NCBI GenBank assembly: GCA_019639195.1
Contig: JAHBSI010000002.1
Span: 124,001 to 188,000, forward strand
Reading direction: 5' to 3'
Length of the DNA: 64,000 nt
From: Acidobacteriota bacterium
GTDB lineage: Bacteria; Acidobacteriota; Blastocatellia; Pyrinomonadales; Pyrinomonadaceae
In this document: piece after piece, positions 35,426-45,574 of the stretch
How positions within the stretch are numbered: the stretch's first letter is position 1
Layout of the letters: each line of letters opens with the position of its first letter
The notes under the pieces: model-generated
The model's database searches: none
Seen by the model: the letters and a program-made list of their open reading frames with translations, nothing else
What the model was told of the DNA's origin: nothing
Program-made: the position numbers and the translations under genes

Positions 35426-36403
35426 ATGAAGATATGCCCAAAGTGTCAGAAAACATATCAAGACGATAACCTTAACTTTTGTCTTGAGGATGGCACAGTA
35501 CTTCAGCAGATGGCGAGTGCACCGCCGCCGACGGTGGCGATGAATGTGCCTGTCACGCAGCAGCCACAGCAGCCGCCTCAGCAATTCCAGCAGGCAGACT
35601 CGCAGCAGGGTTCGTGGCAGCAGCCACAGCAACAGGCCTATTCTATGCAGCCTCCGAAAAAGTCTTCGAAGGCTTGGGTCTGGATCGTGCTTATCCTTGG
35701 CGTCGTGGTCCTTGGATGCGGCGGCCTCCTCGGCGGCCTTTTCTATCTCGGTTACCAGGAACAGCAAAATCAGCTTGCGAATACTAGTACCTCGCCGACT
35801 CCGATGCCGGGAAAGGTCACGCCGACGCCGAAGGTCAATTCGCCGTCCGGCAGGTCTAGTGTTGATTCGCTCGATCTGTCGCTGTGGGTTCGGCCGACAT
35901 CGCTCTACGGAACAACAAAATATGAAGGTGGTGAACTTATCGTTTCTTCCATTGGGTCTAATTCATATTACGTGATCACGGGTGCCGACGACCTTAAATC
36001 TACCAATGCTGATGTTGACATCACGGTGCGGAATGTTGACTCCAAGCCGGCCCGTATTGGTTACGGACTGGTGTTCCATAGCGATCCGGACAAACCGCTT
36101 ACGCAGGATTACGTTCTTTTGATCGATTCGATGAAGCAGCGTTATCGCGTCGCCCACCACATTCCGGGCGACGAGAAGGACGTGATCAAGTGGACAAAGA
36201 ATACGGCTATTAATTCGGGGAGTGCCGAGAACAAGCTTGAGATGCGTGATCATCCGGACACCGGCAAGATCGACCTTTATATCAATGGTCAGCTTGTTGA
36301 TTCGATAAAGAATGAGTTCGGATTCCCGGGCGGCGTTGTGGGTATATATGCCGGTGACGCGATACCGATCGCCTTCAAGAACTTTGAGATAAGGACAGAC
36401 TAA
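35426..36403 (+). CDS. Zinc-ribbon membrane protein with extracytoplasmic domain
   Basis: A 325-aa protein with four parts. First is an N-terminal zinc ribbon (MKICPKCQKTY...FCLEDG). A Gln/Pro-rich cytoplasmic linker follows and includes PPPTVAM (Thr36). Next is one transmembrane helix (about residues 82-108, WVWIVLILGVVVLGCGG). Last is an extracytoplasmic region: a Thr/Pro linker then a beta-rich domain (about 145-325) resembling concanavalin-like/DUF1080 lectin folds (YGLVFHSDPD, LYINGQLVDSI, VGIYAGDA). It may sense a wall glycan and signal inward. The next gene starts immediately after its stop. Confidence 0.78.
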   Translation: MKICPKCQKTYQDDNLNFCLEDGTVLQQMASAPPPTVAMNVPVTQQPQQPPQQFQQADSQQGSWQQPQQQAYSMQPPKKSSKAWVWIVLILGVVVLGCGGLLGGLFYLGYQEQQNQLANTSTSPTPMPGKVTPTPKVNSPSGRSSVDSLDLSLWVRPTSLYGTTKYEGGELIVSSIGSNSYYVITGADDLKSTNADVDITVRNVDSKPARIGYGLVFHSDPDKPLTQDYVLLIDSMKQRYRVAHHIPGDEKDVIKWTKNTAINSGSAENKLEMRDHPDTGKIDLYINGQLVDSIKNEFGFPGGVVGIYAGDAIPIAFKNFEIRTD

Positions 36404-36904
36404 ATGAAGCGTTGCCCGAGCTGCGGTAAGACGTACAACGAACCTCTAAACTACTGTCTTGACGACGGGGACCTTCTTTTCGACGATGGCCCACAGCAGC
36501 GGCCTTTTGACGATACGCCTCCGACCGTGATGATGTCGGACGCCCGTACAACAAACCCGACGAATTGGAGTGCACCTCCGGCACAATATCAATCTCCGCA
36601 GATGTGGCAGCCGCAGCCGATGTATGCCGCGTCGCCAAATCAGACGCTTGGCGTTGTCTCGTTGTGTTTGGGTATCGGCAGCCTTACCGTCGGATGGTGC
36701 TGTTCGCTGGGATTGCTTCTCGGACCGGCCGCCCTTATCACTGGCTGGATCGGGCTTTCGCAAACCAATAAGGATCCTCAGAGATACGGCGGCCGAGGGC
36801 TCGCGATCGCCGGAATGATCACCGGCGGCGTGTTCCTCGCGCTTTATCTTCTATTCATTCTGTTCTACGGCGCCGCCATCTTCTTGGGCGGACTTGGAAA
36901 TTGA
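36404..36904 (+). CDS. Zinc-ribbon DUF4190-type membrane protein
   Basis: A 166-aa protein. The N-terminal zinc ribbon (CPSCGKTY...YCLDDG) and an acidic/proline linker with TPPTVMM (Thr41) are cytoplasmic. Two or three hydrophobic segments follow (about 80-115 and 130-160) with the DUF4190 pattern ALITGWIGLSQ...GRGLAIAGMITG. The family function is unknown. Its start codon abuts the preceding stop. The shared ribbon and PPTV motif tie it to the neighbouring gene products. Confidence 0.78.
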   Translation: MKRCPSCGKTYNEPLNYCLDDGDLLFDDGPQQRPFDDTPPTVMMSDARTTNPTNWSAPPAQYQSPQMWQPQPMYAASPNQTLGVVSLCLGIGSLTVGWCCSLGLLLGPAALITGWIGLSQTNKDPQRYGGRGLAIAGMITGGVFLALYLLFILFYGAAIFLGGLGN

Positions 36905-36952
36905 TGACGCGGGGCTTAAAATAAAAGTTTACGGGTTTAGCTTGGAAACTGA

Positions 36953-38269
36953 ATGCGTGTAAGCCTAAATGTTGTCGCCGGCCCCCAACTTGGCCGAACC
37001 TTTTCATTCGACCAGCACGATACTTTCTTGATCGGCAGAGGGGAGGATGCACATTTCTGCCTCCCGAGAGACCGCTTCTTTTCACGTCATCACTGTATTC
37101 TTGAGATCGCGCCGCCGCAGGCATTTATACGGGACCTTGGTTCGACTAACGGAACTTTCGTAAATGGCCTTCGTGTTGAGACGGCGTATCTCAATAGCGG
37201 CGATAGAATACAGGGTGGCGAGACGGTCCTCGAGGTCATAGTTTCTTCGGACGCTCCTGTGGTAACTCCCAGCGGGCATCTGCAGCCGTCGGGCCAAACA
37301 GAGCCTTCGCTCGTCACGGTAACTTGTCTTAATTGCAACATTCCGGCAAACGTTGCCGCAAATAATCCGGCAACGGAGATGACGTACGTCTGCGATGAGT
37401 GTCGAGAGAAACTGCGCGCGAATCCGCAGCCTATTCCCGGATATCAGATGATCCGCGTCATCGGACAGGGCGGAATGGGGAGCGTGATGCTTGCTCGTTC
37501 AGAACGTGATGGCCGTGCCGTTGCGATCAAAACACTGCTGCCGGAAGTTGCGGTCAGCGACCAGTCGCTGAAGCGGTTTACGCGTGAGATAGAAGTTGCG
37601 TCCTCACTCAAGCACCCGCATATCGTCGAATACGTCGAGCACGGAACACACAACAACGTGGTCTATCTTGTGACCGAATTTGTCTCGGGTATGGACGCGG
37701 CCAAACTTGCCAAGCATCGCAACGGCAAGCTGGATTGGCGGGAAGTTGTGCAGATAATCGAACAGACACTCTCTGCCCTCGATTACGCCCATTCACTCGG
37801 ATTCGTTCATCGGGACATCAAGGAGCAGAATATCCTTGTGTCCGGCACATCGCCAAACCTTATAGCAAAACTGACCGACTTTGGCCTCTCAAAAAGCTAT
37901 ATGCAGACGGGAATGAGCGGTGTGACGATGGTTGGCGATGTTGCAGGAACGATCGCCTATATGCCGCCTGAACAAGTTCGCGACTTTAAGGAAGTGCGGC
38001 CGCCTTCTGATATCTACTCGGTCGGGATGACCGCATACAGCCTTCTAACGGCAACGCATCCGCTAGACATTGGGCCGAAGGCGGGCATATCAGCGACCGT
38101 CAAGGCGATCTTCGATAAGCCGATAATTCCGATCGAACAACGTGTTCAAGGAGTCCCGCGAAAGGTCGCGGCGGTGATCGAAACCGCACTCGCGAAACAA
38201 GTAGAACTCCGCTGGCGAACGGCTGGAGCAATGCGCGAGGCACTGATGACCGCTGCCGCAGAAGGCTGA
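36953..38269 (+). CDS. FHA-Ser/Thr protein kinase
   Basis: A 438-aa soluble kinase. An N-terminal FHA domain (residues about 1-95; IGRGEDAHF, SRHHCI, GSTNGTFVNG) is followed by a CxxC...CxxC zinc finger (CLNC near 125, CDEC near 147). The kinase domain (about 165-435) has GQGGMGSV, VAIK (Lys193), HRDIKEQNI (Asp288) and DFGLS (Asp309), so it looks active. An N-terminal FHA domain on a kinase usually recruits phosphorylated substrates or mediates trans-phosphorylation. It is the last gene of the plus-strand signalling cluster and is convergent with the SIS gene. Confidence 0.92.
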   Translation: MRVSLNVVAGPQLGRTFSFDQHDTFLIGRGEDAHFCLPRDRFFSRHHCILEIAPPQAFIRDLGSTNGTFVNGLRVETAYLNSGDRIQGGETVLEVIVSSDAPVVTPSGHLQPSGQTEPSLVTVTCLNCNIPANVAANNPATEMTYVCDECREKLRANPQPIPGYQMIRVIGQGGMGSVMLARSERDGRAVAIKTLLPEVAVSDQSLKRFTREIEVASSLKHPHIVEYVEHGTHNNVVYLVTEFVSGMDAAKLAKHRNGKLDWREVVQIIEQTLSALDYAHSLGFVHRDIKEQNILVSGTSPNLIAKLTDFGLSKSYMQTGMSGVTMVGDVAGTIAYMPPEQVRDFKEVRPPSDIYSVGMTAYSLLTATHPLDIGPKAGISATVKAIFDKPIIPIEQRVQGVPRKVAAVIETALAKQVELRWRTAGAMREALMTAAAEG

Positions 38270-38292
38270 TGTTCCAATCTGTTTTTGATGTA

Positions 38293-39321
38293 CTAAACCG
38301 TTATCGTGACCTTTGAGAGAGACCGTGGAGAGTCGGGGTCAAGTCCTTTTGCTGCTGAAAGGTAGGCGGCAAAAAGCTGTGCCGGGACTATGAACGGTAT
38401 AGGCGTCAGAAACTCGTCCACGTCCGCCTGCAACTGAACCGACCTGGGCGATGCCGCAGCGACCTCCGCGTCATTCGTTATCGAAAGGCAGTCCGCATGC
38501 AGATCCTTCAGCTTGGCAAGGAGTTCGAGGCTGCTCGGCTTAGTGACGCCGGCGGGAGCGAACATGATGACGGGAAAGCGTCGCTCAACAACAGCTAACG
38601 GCCCGTGGAAGAAGTCGGCCGTTGAGAACCGCTCCGCGACAACATAACACGTCTCCATCAGCTTCAGAGCAAGCTCATAGGAGTTGCCGTAATTCACGCC
38701 GCGTCCGACAACAACACAGTTCTCCATAAACACATAGCGGTCGACCAGTTCGTGGATCTGGGGCGCAAGTTCGTGCGCCTTGGCCACTAGTTCCGGGATC
38801 GACGCAATGCCGGGATCCTTGCCGCCCAATGCACGTGTCAGAAGGTAGAAATGCAGCATCTGCCCGGAGTATGTTTTTGTGGCCGCGACCGATCGCTCTC
38901 GGCCCGCGTGTATGAGCAAGGTCTCATCGGCGAGCTTTGCCATAGATGACTCAGCTTCGTTAGTTATCGCAAGCGTGAGGGCACCGGACGCCTTTGCCGA
39001 TTCGAGTACGAGGTTGATATCTGCACCTTCACCCGATTGTGAAACGCCGACCACGAGGCTGCGGCTTAGATCGAGGTTCGCATCATACAGCGTGTAAACG
39101 GACGGCGCGGCTAGAGATACGGGAATGCCCGTGCTCACTTCCAGCAGGTAGCGTCCGAAGAGGGCCGCATTGTCAGAGCTTCCGCGGGCGACGAGCACGA
39201 TCAGATCGATGTCTTTTCCCGCAAGTGTCTGCTTTAGCGCGTTGTACTTTGGTTGTTCTTCGTTAAGAGTTTTTTCGAGAGCCGCGGGCTGTTCTGCGAT
39301 CTCTGCCAGCATCAATGACAT
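38293..39321 (-). CDS. SIS-domain sugar-phosphate isomerase/deaminase
   Basis: A 342-aa protein with two SIS domains (VARGSSDNAALFGRY near residue 45, VSQSGEGADIN near 93, ATKTYSGQM, and VVGRGVNYGNSYELALKLMET). It matches the isomerase half of GlmS but has no N-terminal glutaminase. It is therefore probably a NagB-II/AgaS-like glucosamine-6-phosphate deaminase or a related aminosugar-phosphate isomerase; the exact substrate is not determinable. It sits downstream of brkB and alr on the same strand, a cell-wall precursor context. Confidence 0.82.
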   Translation of the reverse strand: MSLMLAEIAEQPAALEKTLNEEQPKYNALKQTLAGKDIDLIVLVARGSSDNAALFGRYLLEVSTGIPVSLAAPSVYTLYDANLDLSRSLVVGVSQSGEGADINLVLESAKASGALTLAITNEAESSMAKLADETLLIHAGRERSVAATKTYSGQMLHFYLLTRALGGKDPGIASIPELVAKAHELAPQIHELVDRYVFMENCVVVGRGVNYGNSYELALKLMETCYVVAERFSTADFFHGPLAVVERRFPVIMFAPAGVTKPSSLELLAKLKDLHADCLSITNDAEVAAASPRSVQLQADVDEFLTPIPFIVPAQLFAAYLSAAKGLDPDSPRSLSKVTITV

Positions 39322-39391
39322 TCTGTTGATTCCTTGCCAAAAATATAATTGTAGATGGTCACAAAGAGAAAGGGAACCGAGCGTAACGCGT

Positions 39392-40279
39392 CTAAAGAAC
39401 TATCTTGCCGGCGGTCTCGTCGATCGGGTCGGTCGGCCTATTCATTTCAAACAAGACGACGTTAATGACGCCGCCGATCATTACACTCATCGCGGTAAAA
39501 TAAAGCCAGAGCATCGTGACGATCACCGCACCGAGCGAGCCGTATGTCCGGTCGTAACTATTAAAATATTGGAGATAGAACCGAAAGGCACTTGTAAGAA
39601 CGATCCAGGATCCAATTGCAACGACCGTGCCCGCGGTAAGCCAGACCCACTTTCGCTTTGTGAACGCGGGCAGGAGGTTGTAAATGAGTTCACACGCGAC
39701 CAAAAGTATTGCGATGATCGTCGCCCATTGGATCAACCCTCCGATCCAGAACGACGTGAGGTCCAAGCCGATCGAGCTCGAAATTGACGCCATCGCCTGA
39801 CCACCGTAGAAGACCACAAGCAGAACCCCGCCCACGAGAAGCACTATCACGAGGATCATCAACACAGACTGAAGCTTCGTTTTCCACCAGGGACGATGTT
39901 CCTTTACGCCATACACGGCATTCAACGCATTTCGGATCGCATCCACGCCAGCTGACGCGGCCCACAGTGCAGCTGCGAGGCCGAGAATGACCTTTGTGCT
40001 CGAACTGTTCCTTACTATCTCAAGCAGCGTAGTCGAAACAAGCGTGTAAACCACCAACGGCATTATGCGGTGCAGATAGGCGAACAGCTCCTCGCGAAGA
40101 ACGTCTGTGGCGCCGATTATCAGGCCGAACAGGTTTACGATAAAGAAAAGAAGCGGAAATAGAGCGAATGTAAAGAAAAAGGCTGTCTGAGCCGAGCGGT
40201 CAAATATATCTGCTTCGAGGACGTGCTTCCAGAGTTTTGAAAAGAAAAGTCTCCATTCAAGATGTTGCAAAGTAAACAT
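39392..40279 (-). CDS. YihY/BrkB family membrane protein
   Basis: A 295-aa polytopic protein with about six transmembrane helices. The family pattern is present: DIFDRSAQTAFFFTFALFPLLFF at the N-terminus, then ...AFRFYLQYFNSYDRTYGSLGAVIVTMLWLYF, which is the BrkB/YihY hallmark. The function is unsettled; it was once annotated as RNase BN, which is wrong for YihY. It starts 18 bp after alr. Confidence 0.88.
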   Translation of the reverse strand: MFTLQHLEWRLFFSKLWKHVLEADIFDRSAQTAFFFTFALFPLLFFIVNLFGLIIGATDVLREELFAYLHRIMPLVVYTLVSTTLLEIVRNSSSTKVILGLAAALWAASAGVDAIRNALNAVYGVKEHRPWWKTKLQSVLMILVIVLLVGGVLLVVFYGGQAMASISSSIGLDLTSFWIGGLIQWATIIAILLVACELIYNLLPAFTKRKWVWLTAGTVVAIGSWIVLTSAFRFYLQYFNSYDRTYGSLGAVIVTMLWLYFTAMSVMIGGVINVVLFEMNRPTDPIDETAGKIVL

Positions 40280-40297
40280 CGCCTCTGTTCATTAGCC

Positions 40298-41422
40298 TTA
40301 TCTGAAGAGCCGCGGAACGCGTTGCCCGAATCCGCACGTTATCTCATAGGAGATGGTATCGGTCAAGCCCGCAAGCTCCGCTGCCGAGATGCAGACGTCG
40401 TTCACACATCCAATTACTGTTACCTCAGACCCTATTTGGACCCCCGGTATGTCGGTAACGTCAAGGATCGTCCAGTCCATCGAAACTCGGCCGACGACGG
40501 GGGCTTTCTTACCGCAGACGATCATCTCACCTTTATTCGAGAGAACCCTTGGGTAACCGTCTGCATATCCGATGGGTACTGTCGCGATCAACGAATCCCG
40601 CTCGGCGACGAAGGTTCGACCATAGCCGACCGACTCGCCCGCCGATATCTGCTTCAAATACCCAACCTCAGAAGTCACTGCCATGACGGGCTTTAGTTCC
40701 GGCCGCGGCACGTCCGGGAGCACGTCACTGCCAAGTCCATAAAGGATACCGCCGAGGCGAACTAGGCTTGAACGTGACCGAGGAAACGCGACCGCTGCGG
40801 GCGAATTTGCGAGATCCAGGATCGGGGGACGAATGCCGGCATCAGCGAATATTTCAACAACCGAGCCAAAGCGGTCCATCTGAAAATTTGTGTAATCGCT
40901 CTGAGCAAGGTCGTCAGCAGACGCAAAATGCGTCATCAGGGCTTCGACCTCGATATTTTCGAACTGCACTATCGCTTGTGCGAATTCGGCCGCGTCAGGG
41001 TAGGGAACGCCTACTCTCCCCATTCCGGTGTCGATCTTGACGTGAATCTTTGCGATCTTGCCATGCTGTCGAAAAACCGTGTTCAAGGCATCGACCGACT
41101 CCAACCGGAAAACGGCCGGCGTCAGATCATGCTGGAGGACAGCCTCTGCCTGTTCGGGCCAGATCCCGCCAAGGATGAGAATATCGCCCGAAATGCCGGC
41201 CTGCCTTAGCTCGATCGCCTCTTCGACGATCGCAACCGCAAGCCGTTGGACACCCTCGGCCTTCAACCGACGAGAGCACTCGACCGCTCCGTGTCCATAT
41301 GCATTCGCTTTTACGACCGCCAATATTTCAGTGTCAACACCGAGAAACTCTTTGGCTGATCGCAGGTTAAACGCAAGGGCATCCAGGTCGATCGTCGCCG
41401 CAGTTGGCCTTTTTAAATGCAT
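40298..41422 (-). CDS. alr: Alanine racemase
   Basis: PLP enzyme converting L- to D-alanine for peptidoglycan. 374 aa. The PLP lysine is in AVVKANAYGHG and the second catalytic base Tyr in ESVGYGRTF. The IDTGMGRVG block, PIGYADGYPR and VGRVSMDW are all present. The gene is first of a probable alr-brkB-SIS operon. Confidence 0.96.
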   Translation of the reverse strand: MHLKRPTAATIDLDALAFNLRSAKEFLGVDTEILAVVKANAYGHGAVECSRRLKAEGVQRLAVAIVEEAIELRQAGISGDILILGGIWPEQAEAVLQHDLTPAVFRLESVDALNTVFRQHGKIAKIHVKIDTGMGRVGVPYPDAAEFAQAIVQFENIEVEALMTHFASADDLAQSDYTNFQMDRFGSVVEIFADAGIRPPILDLANSPAAVAFPRSRSSLVRLGGILYGLGSDVLPDVPRPELKPVMAVTSEVGYLKQISAGESVGYGRTFVAERDSLIATVPIGYADGYPRVLSNKGEMIVCGKKAPVVGRVSMDWTILDVTDIPGVQIGSEVTVIGCVNDVCISAAELAGLTDTISYEITCGFGQRVPRLFR

Positions 41423-41489
41423 TTGGATCAGATTGGTTAGTTAAAGTGAATTCGAGAGAATCTATCTTAACCTGTTGTTGATAAACGGT

Positions 41490-43046
41490 CTAAAGTGGGA
41501 TGTTGCCGTGCTTCTTTGGCGGATTTGAATCTCGCTTATTACGCAGAAGTTCTAAGGCTCGGATAAGCTTCGGACGAGTCAGCCTTGGTTCGATGATCTC
41601 ATCGACAAATCCACGTTCTGCCGCAACATACGGATTCGCAAACTTGTCTTCGAACTCCGCCACCTTTGCCTTTCGGTAGGCCTCATCGTGCTCGGCAATA
41701 TCGCGTTTGAAGAGTACGCCGACGGCACCTTCGGCACCCATGACGGCGATCTCTGCGGTCGGATATGCGAAATTCACATCAGTTCGAATATGTTTGGACG
41801 CCATAACGCAATAGGCACCGCCATAAGCCTTGCGTGTGATCACGGTGATCTTCGGGACTGTGGCCTCAGCGTAGGCAAAGAGCAGTTTGGCACCGTGACG
41901 AATGATCCCGTAATGTTCTTGATTTATGCCTGGAAGGAAGCCGGGAACATCCTCGAACGTAATGAGTGGAATGCTGAAGCAATCGCAAAAGCGAACGAAA
42001 CGTGCGGCCTTGACCGATGCGTCGATATCGAGCACGCCGGCAAGAAATGCAGGCTGATTTGCCACAATTCCTACGGACTGACCGCCAAGCCGGGCAAAAC
42101 CGACAACGATGTTCTGTGCAAAATGCTCCTGAACCTCAAAAAAGTAGTTGTCATCAACAACATTGTGTACGATGTCGCGGATATCGTACGGCTGATTTGC
42201 CGATTCGGGAACGATCGAATTCAGAGCCTCATCCGCTCGATCTTTCGGGTCGCTGCAGGGAACAAATGGCGGATCGTCCATATTGTTCGACGGCAAAAAG
42301 GAAAGCAATTCGCGGGTAAGACGAAGTGCGTGTTCGTCCGAGTCGGCAGCAAAATGGGCAACACCCGACTTCGCATTATGCGTCATCGCGCCGCCAAGCT
42401 CGTCTTTTGTTACGTCTTCGTGGGTGACGGTCTTTATCACGTCAGGACCCGTGATGAACATATAGGACGTATCCTTTACCATCACGTTGAAGTCGGTGAT
42501 CGCCGGCGAATATACCGCACCGCCTGCACACGGCCCAAGAATGCAGCTGATCTGCGGCACAACGCCGCTTGCCAGCGTATTCCGCAAGAAGATGTCCGCG
42601 TAGCCGCCGAGGCTCACCACACCTTCCTGGATACGGGCACCGCCTGAGTCGTTAAGTCCGACAACAGGGGCACCGACCTTCATTGCAAGATCCATTACCT
42701 TGCAGATCTTTTGGGCGTGTGTCTCGGAGAGCGATCCGCCAAAAACAGTAAAATCCTGAGCAAAAACGAATACTTCACGACCGTCAACAAGGCCGTGGCC
42801 GGTGACAACGCCGTCACCGAGGAACTTTTGCTTGTCCAGCCCAAAATCATTTGAACGGTGAACAACGAACTTATCGAATTCCTCAAAAGTGCCTTCATCA
42901 AGGAAGAAGTCGATGCGTTCTCGGGCAGTCAATTTTCCCGATCTACGCTGTTTTTCCAAGCGCTCGGTGCCGCCGCCTTCCTCTGCGATAGAGGAGCGTT
43001 CTTTTAGGATCTCAAGTTTTGTTTTATGACCGGTCTCCGGCTGCAT
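41490..43046 (-). CDS. Acyl-CoA carboxylase carboxyltransferase (beta) subunit
   Basis: About 518 aa, the biotin-dependent carboxyltransferase subunit of a propionyl-/methylcrotonyl-CoA carboxylase type enzyme. The two crotonase-like halves contain the acyl-CoA-binding blocks [13 protein letters not shown] and [12 protein letters not shown], and the carboxybiotin side [10 protein letters not shown] and [11 protein letters not shown]. PccB and acetyl-CoA carboxylase beta subunits are alike at this level, and the Asp in DVPGF favours propionyl-CoA. The biotin-carboxylase partner is not in the window. ATG 43046 was chosen over an upstream TTG. Confidence 0.92.
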   Translation of the reverse strand: MQPETGHKTKLEILKERSSIAEEGGGTERLEKQRRSGKLTARERIDFFLDEGTFEEFDKFVVHRSNDFGLDKQKFLGDGVVTGHGLVDGREVFVFAQDFTVFGGSLSETHAQKICKVMDLAMKVGAPVVGLNDSGGARIQEGVVSLGGYADIFLRNTLASGVVPQISCILGPCAGGAVYSPAITDFNVMVKDTSYMFITGPDVIKTVTHEDVTKDELGGAMTHNAKSGVAHFAADSDEHALRLTRELLSFLPSNNMDDPPFVPCSDPKDRADEALNSIVPESANQPYDIRDIVHNVVDDNYFFEVQEHFAQNIVVGFARLGGQSVGIVANQPAFLAGVLDIDASVKAARFVRFCDCFSIPLITFEDVPGFLPGINQEHYGIIRHGAKLLFAYAEATVPKITVITRKAYGGAYCVMASKHIRTDVNFAYPTAEIAVMGAEGAVGVLFKRDIAEHDEAYRKAKVAEFEDKFANPYVAAERGFVDEIIEPRLTRPKLIRALELLRNKRDSNPPKKHGNIPL

Positions 43047-43099
43047 AGCGATAAGTTTAGCGGTTTTACGGTTCAATTCAAACCTGCTAAAAAAGTAAT

Positions 43100-43912
43100 G
43101 TGACGATAAAAAGCGACGAAGTGATCTCTAGCAAGGACAACGCGAGGCTGAAGGCGGCGAGACAAGTGCGCGACGGACGCGACCGCTCGATGATATTTAT
43201 CGAAGGACTCCGACTGGCAAACGAAGCTCTAAGATCAGATATTGCGATCCGCGAAGGTTTTATCACCGCGGAGTTTCAAGCAAGCGATGCCGGGGGCGCG
43301 CTTGCGCGCGACCTGGCAAGGGCTGATATAGCTTTTTCGACGTGCTCGGATTCCGCCTTCCGGTCGATCGCCGATACTACAAACCCGCAAGGAATCGTAT
43401 TGCTCGCAGATCGGCCGGCTAGCGCTGATATCGAAGACATCATCGCGTCCGAAGAACCGCTGCTATTTGTCTATTGTTTCGAGGTCAACGATCCGTCAAA
43501 TTTGGGGGCTCTGCTCAGAACGGCGGAGGCAGCGGGAGTTTCAATGGTAATTCTGTCGCCGCGATCGACCGATCCATTCACTGCAAAGGCGTTGAGGGCG
43601 TCGATGGGAGCCGCTCTCCGGATCCCGATCGCGACGGGAATCGATCTCGACGAATTAAAGAGGTTTACCAAGGAACATCGCTTGCGATCGTTTGCGGCTG
43701 ATGCAGCCGGGGAACAGAATTACTTCGACGTTGACCTTCGCGATCGAGCAGTTATCGTACTTGGCGGCGAGGCAAACGGTCTTCCGACCGAGGTCGCCGA
43801 GGCTTGTGATGCACGTGTGAAGATCCCGATGCACGAGGGTGTTGAAAGCCTAAATCTCGCCGTTTCGGGCGGGATATTGCTTTACGAGGCCGTTAGGCAG
43901 CGGATGAGCTAA
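43100..43912 (+). CDS. TrmH/SpoU family RNA 2'-O-methyltransferase
   Basis: A 270-aa SAM-dependent SPOUT methyltransferase. An N-terminal RNA-binding SpoU_sub_bind region ([30 protein letters not shown]) precedes the knotted catalytic domain. The domain carries [27 protein letters not shown] and [22 protein letters not shown]. It probably modifies rRNA or tRNA. GTG 43100 is the likely start; an ATG overlapping it is out of frame. It is divergent from the carboxylase gene and overlaps the convergent PP2C gene by 4 bp. Confidence 0.9.
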   Translation: MTIKSDEVISSKDNARLKAARQVRDGRDRSMIFIEGLRLANEALRSDIAIREGFITAEFQASDAGGALARDLARADIAFSTCSDSAFRSIADTTNPQGIVLLADRPASADIEDIIASEEPLLFVYCFEVNDPSNLGALLRTAEAAGVSMVILSPRSTDPFTAKALRASMGAALRIPIATGIDLDELKRFTKEHRLRSFAADAAGEQNYFDVDLRDRAVIVLGGEANGLPTEVAEACDARVKIPMHEGVESLNLAVSGGILLYEAVRQRMS

Positions 43913-45555
43913 CGTGGGCTGTTCGCATTCGCGTTGCCGGGTTCGGCAGCTTTTACCGCTCTCGCAGCCTCTATCTCACGTTTGAACGCCGCAGTTGCGT
44001 CAGGGTCAGCGAGGACCGCTTCTGCGAGGATAATATCATCACGCATCACAGCGAGGTTGGATTCATCGCTCGTATCCATTAGCTTTCGAGCTTCGGTGAA
44101 AGACGCTTTTGCCTTCTGAAAATCTCCGACGAGCAAATACGCCCTTCCAAGAAGGTAATGATCCGCTGCGTCTTGCGGCGGGGGCTGTCTTTGGATATAG
44201 AGAGCAGGATCTTTATCAACATTTCGTCGATTTTCTTCGAATGCTGTAAATGCGATGTTGCCCGACCGCATTTCGGAGATATTCTGGATCGGAATTGCAT
44301 CGCTTGGCTGCGGCGCAAACGCAAAGTGGTAAACGCCGGCACCGATCAGAGTGCCGAGGATTAGAGCTCCAAAGGCTGCGATAAAAGTCCGCCAACCGCC
44401 TGAACGCTCGGCCGGAGATTCTTCGAGAAGTTGATCAAAGCGTTCGCGGTCGGTCTCTCTCGCGGTCACGAAATCCCGCGTGAAATCGCCGGCCCGACGT
44501 TCTTCGGTTCCCGTAGAAGATGGCTCTTCGACCGCAACCGGGATCGGCGGTTCTTGTGCATGCGAAGGAAGCGGCAAGGCTTCCGGCTGTATCTGCTCAT
44601 CAGGCGGATGGATATCGATCGGTAACGGTTCGGCCTCAGCGGCGACGAGTGGAACAGGAGCACCGACATTCGCAACCTCAAGCTCACCGGTGTCCAACTC
44701 GAGCATTTCTTCCGCGGCAGGTTCAACAGGCACGCGGATCGAGGCCACCGTGTCGAATTCGCTCGGATCTTCAATGGGCTGGTCATCTTCCGCTTTTTGA
44801 ACAGGATGAACTTCCACACCATCGTACTTGATAACGACCGCGGTCAAGTTATCTTCCGCTCCGCGTTGATAGCACGTCTCCTTGATCAGGCGGCATATCT
44901 CGTTAGGATCTTCCAAACTCAATAGTTGCGCGAGCTCTCTATCAGGAATGTGTCGCGTAACACCGTCGGAACAGAGAAGATATGTGCAATCCCGCGACAC
45001 GATCTTGGTCTTTAGGTCGAGTTGGACGGAAGGTTCGGCTCCAAGTGCCCGGTTTATTACATTCTTCGCCGGGTGGTTCTCGGCCTGCTCCTCGGTCATC
45101 CTGCCCGCTCGAACTTCGTCTGCGACCACAGAATGATCCTCTGTTTCGCGATGAAGGGTTCCGTTGCGATCGAGCCGGTAAAGCCTGGAATCACCTGCGT
45201 GACCGATCGTTGCGATATTCCCGTCAAGGTGGAGAGCGACGACCGTTGTCGCCATTTGAGCGAGCTGGGAGAGCTCGCTTGACATCTGGTAGATAGCGGC
45301 ATTTGCTTGCCCAAGTGCAAGCTCCATTATGTGCTCCGCATCAGAGCCGGGAAGTGCGTTGTTGAATGCCTCGCCCAGGATCTCCATCGCCATTTGCGAT
45401 GCGACCTCGCCCGCCTGAGCACCGCCAACACCATCTGCAACTGCGAAGATCCCAAATGTCGGATTCGAGAGATACGAATCTTCGTTTTGCGGCCTCTTTT
45501 CGCTTAGGCCTCTGTCGCTAACGGCGGCGGATGTTATTTGAAATCCCTGGTTCAT
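43909..45555 (-). CDS. PP2C-type Ser/Thr phosphatase with transmembrane and TPR-like tail
   Basis: A 548-aa membrane-anchored phosphatase. The PP2C domain (about 1-240) carries the metal ligands in RPQNEDSY, ADGVGGAQAG (Asp41), CSDGVTRHI and EDNLTAVVIKY. A long acidic, proline-rich linker follows. One transmembrane helix sits near residues 385-407 (FIAAFGALILGTLIGAGVY). The exterior or distal tail has a TPR-like pair (DHYLLGRAYLLVGDFQKAKASF). It reverses Ser/Thr kinase signals, like PstP. It is the last gene of the FhaA-PBP2-RodA-PP2C operon, matching the function of PstP in Actinobacteria. Confidence 0.92.
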   Translation of the reverse strand: MNQGFQITSAAVSDRGLSEKRPQNEDSYLSNPTFGIFAVADGVGGAQAGEVASQMAMEILGEAFNNALPGSDAEHIMELALGQANAAIYQMSSELSQLAQMATTVVALHLDGNIATIGHAGDSRLYRLDRNGTLHRETEDHSVVADEVRAGRMTEEQAENHPAKNVINRALGAEPSVQLDLKTKIVSRDCTYLLCSDGVTRHIPDRELAQLLSLEDPNEICRLIKETCYQRGAEDNLTAVVIKYDGVEVHPVQKAEDDQPIEDPSEFDTVASIRVPVEPAAEEMLELDTGELEVANVGAPVPLVAAEAEPLPIDIHPPDEQIQPEALPLPSHAQEPPIPVAVEEPSSTGTEERRAGDFTRDFVTARETDRERFDQLLEESPAERSGGWRTFIAAFGALILGTLIGAGVYHFAFAPQPSDAIPIQNISEMRSGNIAFTAFEENRRNVDKDPALYIQRQPPPQDAADHYLLGRAYLLVGDFQKAKASFTEARKLMDTSDESNLAVMRDDIILAEAVLADPDATAAFKREIEAARAVKAAEPGNANANSPR

Positions 45556-45574
45556 TGGTTAGAAGATATTGTAA

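Noticed and set aside
38293..39321. Glucosamine-6-phosphate synthase (GlmS)
   Set aside because: Only the two SIS isomerase domains are present and the N-terminal glutamine amidotransferase domain is missing.
41688..42647. A 319-codon open frame on the plus strand
   Set aside because: It is antisense to the acyl-CoA carboxylase beta gene, whose motifs are all intact; no independent evidence for a gene.
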